A stretch of DNA of 64,000 bases from Neobacillus citreus (GCF_018343545.2 NZ_JAGYPE020000021.1:1-64000), one strand, 5' to 3'; shown: positions 1 to 9,706, numbered from the stretch's first letter. Program-made: numbers and translations. Notes: generated from the sequence alone by a model not told the origin.

Positions 1-1311
1 AAAACGACCGTTATCAAGGGGATTGTCGAGCTTTATGGAGAGCTCCACGGCTGCTCCTTGGAAATAAAGGATTATCAAAAAAAGGACGAACCATTTCCGT
101 TTCTGCTTGCGGCACCTACCGGGAGAGCAGCGAAACGGATGAGTGAATCTACTGGATTGCCTGCTGTCACCATACACCGTCTGCTCGGCTTTAACGGGAC
201 GGAAGGCTTTGATCGTGATGACGGGAGCCCGCTTGAAGGGAAAATTCTCATTGTTGATGAAACCTCGATGCTCGATATTTGGCTCGCGAATCAACTCTTC
301 AAAGCGTTGCCGGAAAACATTCAAGTCATCATGGTTGGTGACGAAGACCAGCTGCCGTCTGTCGGCCCTGGTCAGGTTTTAAAGGATTTACTAAGATCGG
401 AGCGAATCCCGACAGTACGGTTAACGGATATCTACCGCCAGGCGGAAGGCTCCTCTATTATTGAACTGGCGCATGAAATCAAAAAGGGACATTTGCCGGC
501 TGACATAACCCAAAAACAAGCTGATCGTTCCTTTATCAGATGTACTACCGCACAAATTGCAGAAGTAATCGAAAAGGTCGCATTAAATGCGAAAAATAAG
601 GGTTATACGGCAAAGGATATTCAGGTCCTAGCCCCAATGTACCGGGGTCCAGCCGGGATTGACCGATTAAATTTGCTCCTGCAGGAAATCTTTAACCCAA
701 ACCCGGATGGCAAAAGAAAAGAAATCCAATTTGGCGATGTTAAGTACCGGATTGGCGACAAAGTTCTTCAGCTAGTCAACCAGCCTGAGAATAATGTGTT
801 TAATGGCGATATCGGGGAAATCATCTCCATCATCTATGCAAAGGAAAATACCGAAAAACAGGATATGATTTATATTTCCTTTGAAGGCAATGAAGTGGAG
901 TATACAAAGCAGGATTTGACGCAAATTACCCATGCCTATTGTTGCTCGGTCCATAAATCACAGGGAAGTGAATTTCCGATTGTCATTCTTCCTGTAACTA
1001 GAAGTTATTACAGAATGCTGCAAAGGAATTTAATTTATACGGCGATAACAAGAAGTAAACAATCCTTGATATTATGCGGAGAGGTCGATGCACTGCAAAT
1101 GGGGGTTGCGCGGGCGGATGAAATGTCAAGACTGACCACACTTTGTGAAAAACTTCAGGAAACCATTGCCATTGGCGATATAACAGCCGAGCCTCAAAAG
1201 GACCAAGAACAGAGCAAATTGTCTCTTGAGGAAGAATTAATGGCCGTCAATCCGATGATTGGGATGGAAAATATAACGCCATATGATTTCATGGAGAAAA
1301 CTGGCAGCTAA
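1..1311 (+). CDS. recD2: ATP-dependent 5'-3' DNA helicase RecD2, C-terminal part
   Basis: The reading frame is open from base 1 and lacks its start, so this is the 3' part (436 codons) of a longer gene. The first residues [14 protein letters not shown] are the end of a Walker A motif. A DExx box [11 protein letters not shown], the [12 protein letters not shown] motif and the C-terminal [11 protein letters not shown] and YTAITRSK motifs follow, as in superfamily 1B RecD-type helicases. RecD2 is the RecBC-independent form of Firmicutes and acts in DNA damage tolerance. The neighbouring yrrD and alaS match the B. subtilis yrrC locus. The long N-terminal RecD2 extension lies outside the window. 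Confidence 0.95.
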   Translation, partial: KTTVIKGIVELYGELHGCSLEIKDYQKKDEPFPFLLAAPTGRAAKRMSESTGLPAVTIHRLLGFNGTEGFDRDDGSPLEGKILIVDETSMLDIWLANQLFKALPENIQVIMVGDEDQLPSVGPGQVLKDLLRSERIPTVRLTDIYRQAEGSSIIELAHEIKKGHLPADITQKQADRSFIRCTTAQIAEVIEKVALNAKNKGYTAKDIQVLAPMYRGPAGIDRLNLLLQEIFNPNPDGKRKEIQFGDVKYRIGDKVLQLVNQPENNVFNGDIGEIISIIYAKENTEKQDMIYISFEGNEVEYTKQDLTQITHAYCCSVHKSQGSEFPIVILPVTRSYYRMLQRNLIYTAITRSKQSLILCGEVDALQMGVARADEMSRLTTLCEKLQETIAIGDITAEPQKDQEQSKLSLEEELMAVNPMIGMENITPYDFMEKTGS

Positions 1312-1313
1312 AT

Positions 1314-1342
1314 GAAAAAGGACCCCGGATGGGTCCTTTTTT
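1314..1342 (+). terminator. Rho-independent terminator of recD2
   Basis: Seven-base arms AGGACCC and GGGTCCT flank a short CGGAT-type loop and are followed by six or more T, two bases after the recD2 stop. An A-run precedes the stem, so it can also serve the convergent amidase gene. Confidence 0.8.
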
Positions 1343-1345
1343 CAT

Positions 1346-2038
1346 TCATTTACTTGATAGTTCCTGTATTTTTCGAGACACAAGCGGGTAAAAATTATTG
1401 ATGGCGTCGGTAGTCGAGTTACCCCCGAAAAAACCTGTTCCCGGGCAGGTTTTTACATTGTAATCCGGACCTCTGTCTAGAACTCGCTCACCCGTTTTTA
1501 CATTCCACCAATGATGATAGGTAATACTGTCAATGGAGGGAGTCAGTCCGAATCTTAAGGAAAGTGCAGCCGTGATGTAAACAATCGTTTCTTTTTGCTC
1601 AGCTGTCATCACATCATGGCCGATATCGAAGTTTCCGACATTTTCAATCATGATTCCGGTTGTGTTAGCGATCGGGCCAATCGAGCCTTCCGGGGCAACG
1701 TCAAACGGTCTGGACACTGCAACCTTTCCATCAGGAAACGTTGTTAAGTTTTGCGCGATATTCTTCCAGCCTCTTTGCTTCACATGGAAATTTTCCATGC
1801 TCTCGAGCATTTTAAAATGATTATTCCCATAAAACTGCTTGTAGGACGGAAGCCAGGTATGATGCTGCTGGATGAGGTTTATATTTCTGGTAAATTTATT
1901 TTGAAATAACCAATCCTTAAATTCCTCTCTAGTCATCAAAATATATTGTCCATGTGTAGCCGCCCCAAGTGCACGGGAAGGGAAAATAGTAATCATCATG
2001 ATAAAAATTAAACTAAAAAAGATTAGATTTTTTTTCAT
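1346..2038 (-). CDS. Secreted N-acetylmuramoyl-L-alanine amidase (Amidase_2 type)
   Basis: A 230-residue protein. The start chosen is ATG at 2038 because GAGGT lies seven bases upstream on the minus strand and the next residues MKKNLIFFSLIFIMM form a signal peptide; an upstream TTG has no such site. After the signal, QHHTWLPSY, an N-terminal GW...IAQN segment, FPDGKVAVSRP and a C-terminal CPGTGFFGG match zinc amidases of the Amidase_2/PGRP fold, which cleave the lactyl-amide bond between N-acetylmuramic acid and the stem peptide. The histidines of HH and HHWW and the late Cys are candidate zinc or catalytic residues. It sits between recD2 and yrrD and convergent to recD2, so it looks like a lineage-specific insertion. 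Its cellular role (cell-wall turnover, germination or phage-derived lysis) cannot be told. Confidence 0.85.
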   Translation of the reverse strand: MKKNLIFFSLIFIMMITIFPSRALGAATHGQYILMTREEFKDWLFQNKFTRNINLIQQHHTWLPSYKQFYGNNHFKMLESMENFHVKQRGWKNIAQNLTTFPDGKVAVSRPFDVAPEGSIGPIANTTGIMIENVGNFDIGHDVMTAEQKETIVYITAALSLRFGLTPSIDSITYHHWWNVKTGERVLDRGPDYNVKTCPGTGFFGGNSTTDAINNFYPLVSRKIQELSSK

Positions 2039-2186
2039 TTCTTCGACCTCTGCTTTAACCTCTTTTCTACATTGTTTGTTAAACAACCTTTCTTATTCCA
2101 AACAGCTCTTTATGGAAAACGTTTCACCTTATGAATTGATGAAAGATAACGGAAACTAAGATTGTTCGAAGGAGGTGGGATACTCT

Positions 2187-2663
2187 TTGCGAACATTTTC
2201 CTTATTGAAGGGGCAGCCGGTTTTTGAAACGAAAAGAGGAACGAAAATCGGCGAGGTTTGCGATCTTTGCATTTCAAAAAACGGAACCGTCAAAGGCCTA
2301 TTGATTAAAAAAGGCGTTTTCTTCAAACAATCCTGTTTCTTGGACATTCAGAAGGTTTCTTCCTTTGGCTGGGATGGGGTCATGATTGAGGATGCTGGCA
2401 GCTTAGAAAAGCTGAAAGAAACTCCTGAGTTTACATTGAACCATCAGCATTCACTTGAAGGGATGATGATGCTTTCCAATAGCGGCCAGTCGCTCGGATT
2501 GTTAAAAGATGTATACTTTCAGGAAGAAGTGGGAACAATCGTAGGGTACGAAATCACGGATGGCTTCTTTTCAGATATCACTGATGGGAAACAGGTAATT
2601 CAGTCCGAGAAACCCTTAACGGTTGGAAAAGATGCCATTATCGTTGACGTTAATCAAACGTGA
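2187..2663 (+). CDS. yrrD: PRC-barrel domain protein YrrD
   Basis: About 158 residues with two PRC-barrel-like halves: LLKGQPVFETKRGTKIGEV near the N-terminus and LSNSGQSLGLLKDVYF in the middle, each a beta-rich unit of the type found in RimM and photosynthetic reaction centre H. Start: GGAGGTGGG at 2171-2179 favours the TTG at 2187; a GTG at 2175 is inside that site. Position after recD2 and before alaS agrees with B. subtilis yrrD. The function is unknown. Confidence 0.8.
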   Translation: MRTFSLLKGQPVFETKRGTKIGEVCDLCISKNGTVKGLLIKKGVFFKQSCFLDIQKVSSFGWDGVMIEDAGSLEKLKETPEFTLNHQHSLEGMMMLSNSGQSLGLLKDVYFQEEVGTIVGYEITDGFFSDITDGKQVIQSEKPLTVGKDAIIVDVNQT

Positions 2664-2675
2664 GGTGTCTTTTCC

Positions 2676-2867
2676 ATGCTTAAGTGTCCCAATTGTGCGA
2701 GCAAGGATATCGGAAAAATCGGTATCAATCAATACTATTGCTGGAACTGTTTTATTGAATTGTCTGTTGCTAAAGGAATTATCAATACCCATCAAGTCGA
2801 GGAAGACGGAACCTTAAGTTCATTAGACGATTTGTTTGAAGAAGAATTACGTCGTTACACACTCTAA
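2676..2867 (+). CDS. Small zinc-ribbon protein
   Basis: A 63-residue protein with two CxxC pairs, CPNC near the start and CWNC about 17 residues later, which would bind one zinc ion as a rubredoxin-like knuckle pair. The acidic tail LDDLFEEELRRY follows. It begins 12 bases after yrrD with GAGGTG over the yrrD stop, so the two are probably cotranscribed. Function unknown. Confidence 0.75.
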   Translation: MLKCPNCASKDIGKIGINQYYCWNCFIELSVAKGIINTHQVEEDGTLSSLDDLFEEELRRYTL

Positions 2868-2889
2868 ATCCAAATAAGAGGTGAAACGT

Positions 2890-3024
2890 ATGAACAAAAT
2901 GATGACGACCATGGTTGCTTTTGGTGCCGGGATGGCTGCTTATAATTTGGCGCAAAGAAATAATTTGATGTCAGGCCGGCAAATGAAAAGAATGCAGAGA
3001 AAAGTAAAACGAGCGATATTTTAA
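2890..3024 (+). CDS. DUF3918 family small protein (YrzQ-like)
   Basis: A 44-residue reading frame with AGAGGTGAAACGT directly before ATG. A Met/Ala/Gly-rich N-terminal half (TMVAFGAGMAAYNLA) that could enter a membrane is followed by a very basic tail (RQMKRMQRKVKRAIF). This build and the location between yrrD and yrrI match the DUF3918 family. Function unknown. Confidence 0.7.
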   Translation: MNKMMTTMVAFGAGMAAYNLAQRNNLMSGRQMKRMQRKVKRAIF

Positions 3025-3033
3025 ATGCTTAGG

Positions 3034-3061
3034 TCCCCCTCACATGAAGAGGGGGATTTTT
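3034..3061 (+). terminator. Rho-independent terminator
   Basis: Perfect eight-base arms TCCCCCTC (3034-3041) and GAGGGGGA (3049-3056), a seven-base loop and a T5 run; it ends the yrrD transcript. Confidence 0.9.
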
Positions 3062-3117
3062 AATGAATATTTATTTACCGAGTCTCCAAAAATAACCACT
3101 AAAGGAGGGCACGGGCG

Positions 3118-4197
3118 TTGGATATTCGTATGAAATGGTATTACCGAATCGGTTTTTCTCTCCTTTTATTAATTGTCATTTACGTATTTCTTAAAATACG
3201 TTTTGTCTGGTTGCCGGTTGTAAAAGTGGCCATCATTATTGCACTTCCGTTTGTCATTTCTGGATTTATCACCTATTTGCTGCATCCGATAGTTGAAAAA
3301 TTGCATGAAAAAGGACTTCATCGTGGCATTGCCATTCTGCTCATTTATGTCATATTTTTTGGTGGACTTGGGTTTACCCTTTATAAGGGGATTCCAGCAG
3401 TCATAGATCAAATAAAAGACCTTTCGGAAAGTGCCCCTGTTTACGCTGAGCAGTATCGAGATTGGATTCGTACTCTCCAATCCCATACAAGAGAATGGCC
3501 TGACGGACTGCAAACGAGAATCAATGACGGCATTGATGCCTTTGAGAAAAGACTTGATTCTCTTTTATCTATTATTGTTGGCTATTTAGGTCAATTGTTA
3601 AATTCAGCAGCACTTTTGCTGATTATCCCTTTTATCACCTTCTATATGCTGAAGGATTTTGCCCTAATTAAACGAAGTGTTTGGTATATGACACCTAAAA
3701 AATGGCGGAAAAGAGGAACCCTGTTTCTAAAGGATGTTGACGATTCACTTGGCAGATACATTAGGGGCCAGCTGCTTGTTTGTGTCATTATCGGAACAGT
3801 CTCGTCTCTTCTTTTCTGGGTGTTTGATTTAAAGTATCCCTTATTGTTAGGAATGATTGTAGGAGCGACAAATGTCATCCCCTATTTTGGCCCCATCATC
3901 GGTGCTGTTCCAGCGGTAATTGTGGCAGCAACGATCTCGGTGAAATTGGTTATTATCACGCTGATTATTGTATTTGGATTGCAGTTTCTCGAAGGTAATA
4001 TCCTATCGCCCTATATTGTGGGTAAAAGCCTTCATATGCATCCCTTAGTCATCATGGCGGCACTGACAGCAGGCGGTGAGATTGGCGGGATCTTAGGGTT
4101 GATTTTAGCGGTTCCGGTGGTAGCGATTCTGAAGGTTGGCATCATTCATGCAAAAAATCACTTTATCGCTGCCCGAAGTAATGAAACATCTCCATAG
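3118..4197 (+). CDS. yrrI: AI-2E family transporter YrrI
   Basis: A 359-residue polytopic membrane protein. There are two N-terminal hydrophobic segments, then a soluble middle region (about residues 95-160), then five or six more segments with the family motifs PLLLGMIVGATNVIPYFGP and GNILSPYIVGKSLHMHP. The family (UPF0118/PerM) holds permeases for small molecules and ions; the substrate is not given by sequence. Start is TTG at 3118, eight bases behind AAAGGAGGG. It stands upstream of alaS as in B. subtilis. Confidence 0.88.
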   Translation: MDIRMKWYYRIGFSLLLLIVIYVFLKIRFVWLPVVKVAIIIALPFVISGFITYLLHPIVEKLHEKGLHRGIAILLIYVIFFGGLGFTLYKGIPAVIDQIKDLSESAPVYAEQYRDWIRTLQSHTREWPDGLQTRINDGIDAFEKRLDSLLSIIVGYLGQLLNSAALLLIIPFITFYMLKDFALIKRSVWYMTPKKWRKRGTLFLKDVDDSLGRYIRGQLLVCVIIGTVSSLLFWVFDLKYPLLLGMIVGATNVIPYFGPIIGAVPAVIVAATISVKLVIITLIIVFGLQFLEGNILSPYIVGKSLHMHPLVIMAALTAGGEIGGILGLILAVPVVAILKVGIIHAKNHFIAARSNETSP

Positions 4198-4201
4198 GTA
4201 T

Positions 4202-4231
4202 TTGACAAACTAAGTCAGTACTAGCTATAAT
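4202..4231 (+). promoter_or_regulatory. Sigma-A promoter for the alaS leader
   Basis: TTGACA at 4202-4207 and TATAAT at 4226-4231 with 18 bases between them, just before the T-box leader. Confidence 0.8.
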
Positions 4232-4244
4232 TCGTCATAGATAA

Positions 4245-4500
4245 TATTGATTAAAATGAAGAAGGAACAAGTATGTTATAGACCATCTGTAACGCATCAT
4301 GCGCTGAAGAGAGGGGCCCCCTTGGCTGAAAGGGGTTCTGGATGAAGGATAACAGAACGCTAATCCGGAGTGCAGCTAACCACTGCCGTAAGACCTGCGT
4401 TAAAGGCTTTTGAGAGATGGGTGCAGTTTTTGTATCCATAATCAGGGTGGTACCGCGAGATATGCTCTCGTCCCTGTTTTGGGATGAGGGCTTTTTTGTG
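4245..4500 (+). ncRNA. T-box riboswitch controlling alaS
   Basis: The leader carries the invariant T-box sequence AGGGTGGTACCGCG at 4444-4457, whose UGGU can pair with the ACCA end of uncharged tRNA-Ala. A terminator follows: GCTCTCGTCC (4464-4473) pairs with the GGGATGAGGGC region to 4491 and is followed by T6. In the Stem I region the context GAACGCTA offers GCT at 4359-4361 as the alanine specifier codon. By family knowledge, uncharged tRNA-Ala stabilises the antiterminator and lets transcription enter alaS. The specifier assignment is from context and not from a full fold. Confidence 0.93.
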
Positions 4501-4530
4501 TGCTTTTTTAAAATAAAGGAGGTATAAAAT

Positions 4531-7170
4531 ATGAAAAATTTAACTGGATCGCAAATTCGCTCGATGTTTTTACAATTTTTTAATGAGGAAAAAGGTCACC
4601 ATGTTGAGCCAAGCGCATCTCTAGTTCCCCATGATGATCCGTCATTGTTGTGGATTAACAGCGGTGTCGCAACCTTAAAAAAATATTTTGATGGCCGTGT
4701 CGTGCCTGAAAATCCAAGAATCACAAATGCTCAAAAATCGATTCGGACTAATGATATTGAAAACGTCGGCAAAACTGCCCGTCACCATACTTTCTTTGAA
4801 ATGCTTGGGAACTTCTCTATCGGTGAGTATTTCAAGGAGGAAGCCATTGAGTGGGCTTGGGAGTTTTTAACGGACGAAAAATGGATTGGTTTTGAAAAAG
4901 AACTTCTTTCTGTGACGATTCATCCTGAAGATCATGAAGCCTATGAAATTTGGCATAACAAGATCGGCATTCCAGAGGAGCGGATTATCCGTCTTGAAGG
5001 GAACTTCTGGGATATCGGCGAAGGCCCAAGTGGTCCAAATACGGAAATTTTCTATGACCGCGGACCTGAGTATGGAAATGACATTAACGATCCAGAATTG
5101 TATCCTGGCGGGGAAAACGAACGCTACTTAGAGGTTTGGAACCTTGTGTTCTCTCAATTTAACCATAATCCTGACGGTACATATACACCGCTGCCAAAGA
5201 AAAACATTGATACCGGTATGGGACTAGAGCGGATGGCATCAGTCGTGCAAAATGTTCCGACTAACTTTGACACAGACCTGTTTATGCCGATTATTCGGGC
5301 GACTGAAGAAATCTCCGGCGTAAAATATGGTGTCGAGAAGGGTCAGGATGAAGCTTTCAAAGTGATTGCTGATCATATCCGAACCGTAGCCTTTGCGATT
5401 GGTGACGGAGCGCTGCCATCAAATGAAGGCCGCGGCTATGTGCTAAGACGCTTGCTCCGCCGTGCTGTCCGGTACGCTAAGCAAATCAACATCAATCGTC
5501 CATTTATGTATGAGCTTGTTTCGGTTGTAGGTGAAATCATGCATGATTTCTATCCGGAAGTAAAGGATAAGGCTGAATTTATTCAGAAAGTCATCAAAAC
5601 GGAAGAAGAACGCTTCCATGAAACCCTTCATGAAGGCTTAGCGATTTTAGCAAGCGTTATTAAGAAGGAAAAGGAAAAAGGCAGCGACATCATCTCTGGT
5701 GAAGATGTTTTCCGTCTTTATGATACGTATGGTTTCCCAGTTGAATTGACTGAAGAATATGCCGAAGAAGAAGGCATGAAGGTTGACCACGATGGCTTTG
5801 AGGCAGAAATGGAAGTCCAGCGGGAACGTGCCCGTGCGGCCCGTCACGATGAAAATTCGATGCAGGTTCAAGGCGGCGTATTAAGAGATATTACCGTTGA
5901 AAGTAAGTTTGTTGGGTATAATGAACAGACCACAAACTCCACAGTTTTAGCAATTATTAAAAATGGCGAACTGGTGGATGAGGCTTCAAGCGGTGAAGAA
6001 GTTCAGCTTATTCTTGATGTTACTCCGTTCTATGCGGAAAGCGGTGGACAGATTGCTGACCGCGGTGTCATTCAAGGCGATGGGACAATAGTTTCAGTTA
6101 AAGACGTTCAAAAAGCGCCAAACGGCCAGAACCTTCATAAAGTTACAGTGCAAAGCGGAACAATAAAGACAAACCAGCAGTTAACTGCCCAGGTGGATCC
6201 GGAAAACCGTGTGAAAATCATTAAGAACCATACAGCTACCCACTTATTGCATCGTGCGTTAAAGGATGTATTAGGGGAGCATGTGAATCAGGCAGGGTCA
6301 CTTGTCGAACCGGATCGTCTACGCTTTGACTTCTCGCATTTTGGTCAAATTAAACCAGAAGAACTGGAGCAAATCGAAAAGATTGTCAACGAAAAAATCT
6401 GGAGCAGCATCGAAGTGGATATTAGCCAGAAGCCAATTGCTGAAGCAAAAGCAATGGGAGCAATGGCCCTGTTCGGTGAAAAATACGGCGACATCGTTCG
6501 CGTCGTCAAGGTTGGCGACTACAGTCTGGAGCTGTGCGGTGGCTGCCACGTTCCAAACACATCTGTTATCGGCGTGTTTAAAATCGTCTCTGAGGGTGGA
6601 ATTGGTGCCGGCACAAGGCGCATTGAGGCTGTTACCGGCGAATCAGCTTACAAAGCTTTAAATGAGCAGGTTGGCATGTTAAAGGATGCTGCGGAGAAAT
6701 TGAAGGTTATTCCAAAAGAAGTGGGGCATCGAATTGATGGTTTACTGGCTGAAATCAAACACCTTCAAAGAGAAAATGAATCGCTCTCTGCTAAGCTTGG
6801 CAATATTGAGGCAGGAAATCTGGTCAACAAAGCAAAAGAAATCAATGGAGTTACTGTCTTAGCCGCAAAAGTTCAAGCGCAGGATATGAACAACTTGCGA
6901 AACATGGCTGACGATTTGAAACAAAAGCTCGGTTCTGCAGTGATTGTATTGGGAAGCGCCCAAGATGGCAAGGTGAATTTAATTGCAGCCGTTACAAAGG
7001 ATTTAATTGAACAAGGTTACCATGCCGGCAAGTTAATTAAAGAAGTGTCTGCCAAGTGCGGCGGCGGCGGCGGCGGCCGCCCGGATATGGCTCAGGCAGG
7101 CGGCAAGGACCCTGAAAAACTGGATTCAGCGCTATCCTTTGTCGAAGAATGGGTAAAATCTGTTTTGTAA
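4531..7170 (+). CDS. alaS: Alanyl-tRNA synthetase
   Basis: A full-length 879-residue class II synthetase that joins alanine to tRNA-Ala. The N-terminal catalytic core shows motif 2-like sequence around [19 protein letters not shown] and the [12 protein letters not shown] motif 3 segment. The editing domain has the zinc-binding HTATH at residues 567-571 and C669/H673 in CGGCH, which clear mischarged Ser- and Gly-tRNA. A C-Ala domain with [17 protein letters not shown] ends the protein. AAAGGAGGTATAAAAT precedes ATG. It is under the T-box leader upstream. Confidence 0.98.
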   Translation: MKNLTGSQIRSMFLQFFNEEKGHHVEPSASLVPHDDPSLLWINSGVATLKKYFDGRVVPENPRITNAQKSIRTNDIENVGKTARHHTFFEMLGNFSIGEYFKEEAIEWAWEFLTDEKWIGFEKELLSVTIHPEDHEAYEIWHNKIGIPEERIIRLEGNFWDIGEGPSGPNTEIFYDRGPEYGNDINDPELYPGGENERYLEVWNLVFSQFNHNPDGTYTPLPKKNIDTGMGLERMASVVQNVPTNFDTDLFMPIIRATEEISGVKYGVEKGQDEAFKVIADHIRTVAFAIGDGALPSNEGRGYVLRRLLRRAVRYAKQININRPFMYELVSVVGEIMHDFYPEVKDKAEFIQKVIKTEEERFHETLHEGLAILASVIKKEKEKGSDIISGEDVFRLYDTYGFPVELTEEYAEEEGMKVDHDGFEAEMEVQRERARAARHDENSMQVQGGVLRDITVESKFVGYNEQTTNSTVLAIIKNGELVDEASSGEEVQLILDVTPFYAESGGQIADRGVIQGDGTIVSVKDVQKAPNGQNLHKVTVQSGTIKTNQQLTAQVDPENRVKIIKNHTATHLLHRALKDVLGEHVNQAGSLVEPDRLRFDFSHFGQIKPEELEQIEKIVNEKIWSSIEVDISQKPIAEAKAMGAMALFGEKYGDIVRVVKVGDYSLELCGGCHVPNTSVIGVFKIVSEGGIGAGTRRIEAVTGESAYKALNEQVGMLKDAAEKLKVIPKEVGHRIDGLLAEIKHLQRENESLSAKLGNIEAGNLVNKAKEINGVTVLAAKVQAQDMNNLRNMADDLKQKLGSAVIVLGSAQDGKVNLIAAVTKDLIEQGYHAGKLIKEVSAKCGGGGGGRPDMAQAGGKDPEKLDSALSFVEEWVKSVL

Positions 7171-7225
7171 TAAGGACAAAGTAGTGTAAAATGTAGGTAA
7201 CAATTCCAATTCGAGGTGCACGTTC

Positions 7226-7492
7226 ATGAGCTCATTTGATAAAACAATGAGATTTAATTTTCCTGAAGAGCCTTTTGAACATGATGTCAATGATGTTCTT
7301 TTTCAAGTGTATGAGGCATTAAAGGAAAAAGGGTATAACCCTATTAATCAAATTGTCGGTTACCTATTATCTGGAGACCCAGCCTACATTCCGCGTCATC
7401 GCGATGCCCGCAATATCATCCGTAAGCTGGAACGGGATGAAATCATTGAAGAACTGGTAAAATCGTATTTAAAACAGCAGCGAGAGGGTTAA
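7226..7492 (+). CDS. yrzL: IreB/UPF0297 family regulatory protein YrzL
   Basis: An 88-residue protein beginning [15 protein letters not shown] with [14 protein letters not shown] in the middle, diagnostic of the UPF0297 family. The Enterococcus homologue IreB is phosphorylated by the PASTA kinase IreK; the role in bacilli is less clear. GAGGTG lies ahead of ATG. It is three bases from ruvX and forms the conserved yrzL-ruvX-yrzB trio. Confidence 0.9.
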   Translation: MSSFDKTMRFNFPEEPFEHDVNDVLFQVYEALKEKGYNPINQIVGYLLSGDPAYIPRHRDARNIIRKLERDEIIEELVKSYLKQQREG

Positions 7493-7495
7493 TCA

Positions 7496-7912
7496 ATGCG
7501 TTTAATGGGTTTAGATGTAGGTTCAAAGACAGTTGGAATCGCCTTAAGTGATGAACTTGGGTGGACAGCGCAAGGCCTGAAAACACTCAAAATTGATGAA
7601 GAAAAAAAACAGTTCGGTTTTGAGGAAATTGGCCAATTAATCAACGAAAATCAAATTAATACTGTAGTAGTAGGCTTGCCAAAGAATATGAACGGTACAA
7701 TCGGACCGCGAGGAGAGGCAAGTCAGTATTATGCGGAAGAACTGGAACGCCGGTTTGCCGTTCAAACCGTTTTATGGGACGAGCGGCTGACCACTATGGC
7801 AGCAGAACGAATCCTGCTTGAAGCAGATGTCAGCAGGAAAAAGCGGAAGAAAGTCATAGATAAAATGGCGGCCGCCATGATTCTTCAAGGCTATTTGGAT
7901 AGTAAAAAATAA
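7496..7912 (+). CDS. ruvX: Holliday junction resolvase-like RNase YqgF/RuvX
   Basis: A 138-residue protein with an RNase H-like fold: [16 protein letters not shown] carries the first catalytic Asp, [12 protein letters not shown] is the core strand, and [14 protein letters not shown] carries the later acidic residues. The family takes part in 16S rRNA 5' end maturation in E. coli and has been proposed as a Holliday junction resolvase. The stop is 12 bases from yrzB, so it is cotranscribed. Confidence 0.93.
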   Translation: MRLMGLDVGSKTVGIALSDELGWTAQGLKTLKIDEEKKQFGFEEIGQLINENQINTVVVGLPKNMNGTIGPRGEASQYYAEELERRFAVQTVLWDERLTTMAAERILLEADVSRKKRKKVIDKMAAAMILQGYLDSKK

Positions 7913-7924
7913 TGAGGTGAAAAA

Positions 7925-8227
7925 ATGGCGCACGAACACCATTATGATGATGAACAATATATTACCCTGATCAATGAAAACGGTGACGAGGAGTTATTTG
8001 AAATTCTGTTTACCTTTGAATCTGATGAATTCGAAAAGTCATACGTTTTATGTTATCCGGTTGGTGAGGCAGAGGATGATGAGGAAGTCGTTGTCCACGC
8101 CTATTCCTACATCCCTACTGAAGAAGGCGAAATTGGAGAATTATCACCTGTCACAACCGATGAAGAATGGGACATCATTGAAGAAGTATACAATACCTTC
8201 ATCCAAGATGAAGAAGAAGAGGAATAA
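7925..8227 (+). CDS. yrzB: DUF1292 protein YrzB
   Basis: A 100-residue very acidic protein ([22 protein letters not shown] near the N-terminus, a tail of DEEEEE) belonging to DUF1292. ATGAGGTGAAAAA precedes ATG. Always found with yrzL and ruvX in bacilli. Function unknown. Confidence 0.88.
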   Translation: MAHEHHYDDEQYITLINENGDEELFEILFTFESDEFEKSYVLCYPVGEAEDDEEVVVHAYSYIPTEEGEIGELSPVTTDEEWDIIEEVYNTFIQDEEEEE

Positions 8228-8235
8228 CACTCAGG

Positions 8236-8270
8236 AGGAATCAGCTGACAAAGCTGGTTCCTTTATTTTT
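8236..8270 (+). terminator. Rho-independent terminator after yrzB
   Basis: Eleven-base arms, AGGAATCAGCT (8236-8246) against AGCTGGTTCCT (8252-8262) with one G-T pair, a five-base loop and a T-rich tail. It ends the alaS-yrzL-ruvX-yrzB unit. Confidence 0.88.
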
Positions 8271-8407
8271 TTATCGTCAAATTTCCGTCGACAAATTAAA
8301 TGTAAAATTGACATTTTTCCTACCTTATGCTGAAATTATTACGACATGGTTCAAGTTTATTAAAGAATAAATAAAGCACCCGAGCTAACAGGGAGGGGGG
8401 AAATTAG

Positions 8408-9532
8408 ATGACAGAAGACAAGAAACATGTAATTCAGCAAAAAATGCTCGAACATCAGAGTGAAGCACGAATCGTCAGAAGAATTGTGTTAATTATTACG
8501 ATTATATTGGCGGTCACCATCGTCCTCATTGGCGGCGGGGGATACCTCTATATACAATCAGCACTTAAACCCGTAGATTCTAGCAGCAAAGTGCAGAAAA
8601 ATGTGGAAATTCCGATTGGCTCCTCAGTAACTGGGATAGGTGAAAGGCTTGAGCAAAACGGGATCATTAAGGATGCCAAGGTATTCAAATATTATGTAAA
8701 GCTCAAAAATGAAGGCGGCTTTATGGCGGGGGACTATCAATTAAGTCCTTCCATGGATGTTCCTGAAATTGTCAGCCGCTTGAAAACAGGCAAGGTCCTT
8801 GCCAAAGCATCGTTTAAAATTGCAATACCAGAAGGAAAACAGCTGAAGGAAATTGCCGCCATTATGGCGAAGGCAACAAATCAGGATGAAGCCCAGGTAC
8901 TTGCCAAATTGAATGATAAAGAATTTATAAAAACATTAATGGCAAAATACCCTGATATTCTAACGAATGAAATCTTGAACCCTTCAATCATGTACCCGCT
9001 AGAGGGGTATTTATATCCAGCCACCTATCCATTCTTTAAACCGAATCCATCTGTTGAGGAAATGGTTACAGCCATGCTTGATAAAACGAGAGAAGTTCTA
9101 GCTGACTACACAGATGAGGCGAAAGATAAAAAGCTGTCCGTTCATCAGCTCCTTACAATGGCATCCTTGGTCGAGGAAGAGGCCACGGAGAAAGCTGACC
9201 GAAAAAAGATTTCCAGCGTCTTTTATAATCGGATGGAAAAGGGGATGCCGCTGCAGACGGATCCAACCGTTCTATATGCCCAAGGTAAGCATAAGGAAAG
9301 AGTGGTCTATAAGGATTTGGAAGTCAATTCTCCTTACAATACGTATAAAAATCCCGGACTTCCACCAGGCCCTATTGCTAATGCAGGAAAATCTTCCATC
9401 GAAGCTGCGTTAGAACCGGAACAAACGGATTATTATTATTTCCTGGCAACCGCGGACGGCACGGTTATTTTCACTAAAACGCTAGAAGAACACAATCAGG
9501 AAAAAGCCAAGCATATTTCCAGTAAAAAATAG
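8408..9532 (+). CDS. mltG: Endolytic murein transglycosylase MltG
   Basis: A 374-residue protein with a short cytoplasmic N-terminus, one membrane helix (about residues 27-50, IVLIITIILAVTIVLIGGGG) and an extracellular YceG domain. LLTMASLVEEEATEKADRKK holds the expected catalytic Glu, and PLQTDPTVLYAQG and NTYKNPGLPPGPIANAG are family signatures. MltG cuts nascent glycan strands and may set their length. GGGAGGGGGG precedes ATG. It equals yrrL in B. subtilis. Confidence 0.95.
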   Translation: MTEDKKHVIQQKMLEHQSEARIVRRIVLIITIILAVTIVLIGGGGYLYIQSALKPVDSSSKVQKNVEIPIGSSVTGIGERLEQNGIIKDAKVFKYYVKLKNEGGFMAGDYQLSPSMDVPEIVSRLKTGKVLAKASFKIAIPEGKQLKEIAAIMAKATNQDEAQVLAKLNDKEFIKTLMAKYPDILTNEILNPSIMYPLEGYLYPATYPFFKPNPSVEEMVTAMLDKTREVLADYTDEAKDKKLSVHQLLTMASLVEEEATEKADRKKISSVFYNRMEKGMPLQTDPTVLYAQGKHKERVVYKDLEVNSPYNTYKNPGLPPGPIANAGKSSIEAALEPEQTDYYYFLATADGTVIFTKTLEEHNQEKAKHISSKK

Positions 9533-9542
9533 TACGTCACCC

Positions 9543-9572
9543 GAGGGAATTATTCGCATTCCCTCTTTTTTT
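9543..9572 (+). terminator. Rho-independent terminator of mltG
   Basis: Perfect eight-base arms GAGGGAAT (9543-9550) and ATTCCCTC (9558-9565) with a seven-base loop and a T7 run. Confidence 0.92.
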
Positions 9573-9574
9573 AT

Positions 9575-9582
9575 GGTAGAAT
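9575..9582 (+). promoter_or_regulatory. Extended -10 promoter of the trmR leader
   Basis: TGGTAGAAT fits the TGnTATAAT extended -10 pattern (TAGAAT at 9577-9582). No good -35 can be seen because the mltG terminator occupies that place. A start near 9589 is predicted. Confidence 0.45.
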
Positions 9583-9588
9583 ACTAAA

Positions 9589-9706
9589 GTGTTTCATAAG
9601 GTATCTATAGCGTCACTCACAGGTTATTTTGGCGGTTTACTGCCAGTGTCAATGGTCCGAATGAATATCGCTCGGTTCGTTGTTTTTCTGTGAACGCTAT
9701 TTTTTA
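9589..9706 (+). ncRNA. Structured RNA or attenuator in front of trmR
   Basis: A closing stem pairs 9607-9613 with 9694-9700 (ATAGCGT/ACGCTAT) and 9617-9622 with 9688-9693 (TCACAG/CTGTGA), leaving CAC bulged. It encloses a hairpin GGCGG-TTTA-CTGCC (9631-9644) and a second, nine pairs of ten, at 9651-9660/9672-9681. The closing stem runs straight into T6 (9700-9705). So it can be a separate small RNA or a leader that stops transcription before trmR, 60 bases downstream. I do not recognise it as a known riboswitch class. Confidence 0.5.

Noticed and set aside
9607-9700. 6S RNA or a known riboswitch for the trmR leader
   Set aside because: It is too short for 6S RNA and shows none of the conserved motifs I know for SAM, preQ1, T-box or c-di-AMP leaders.
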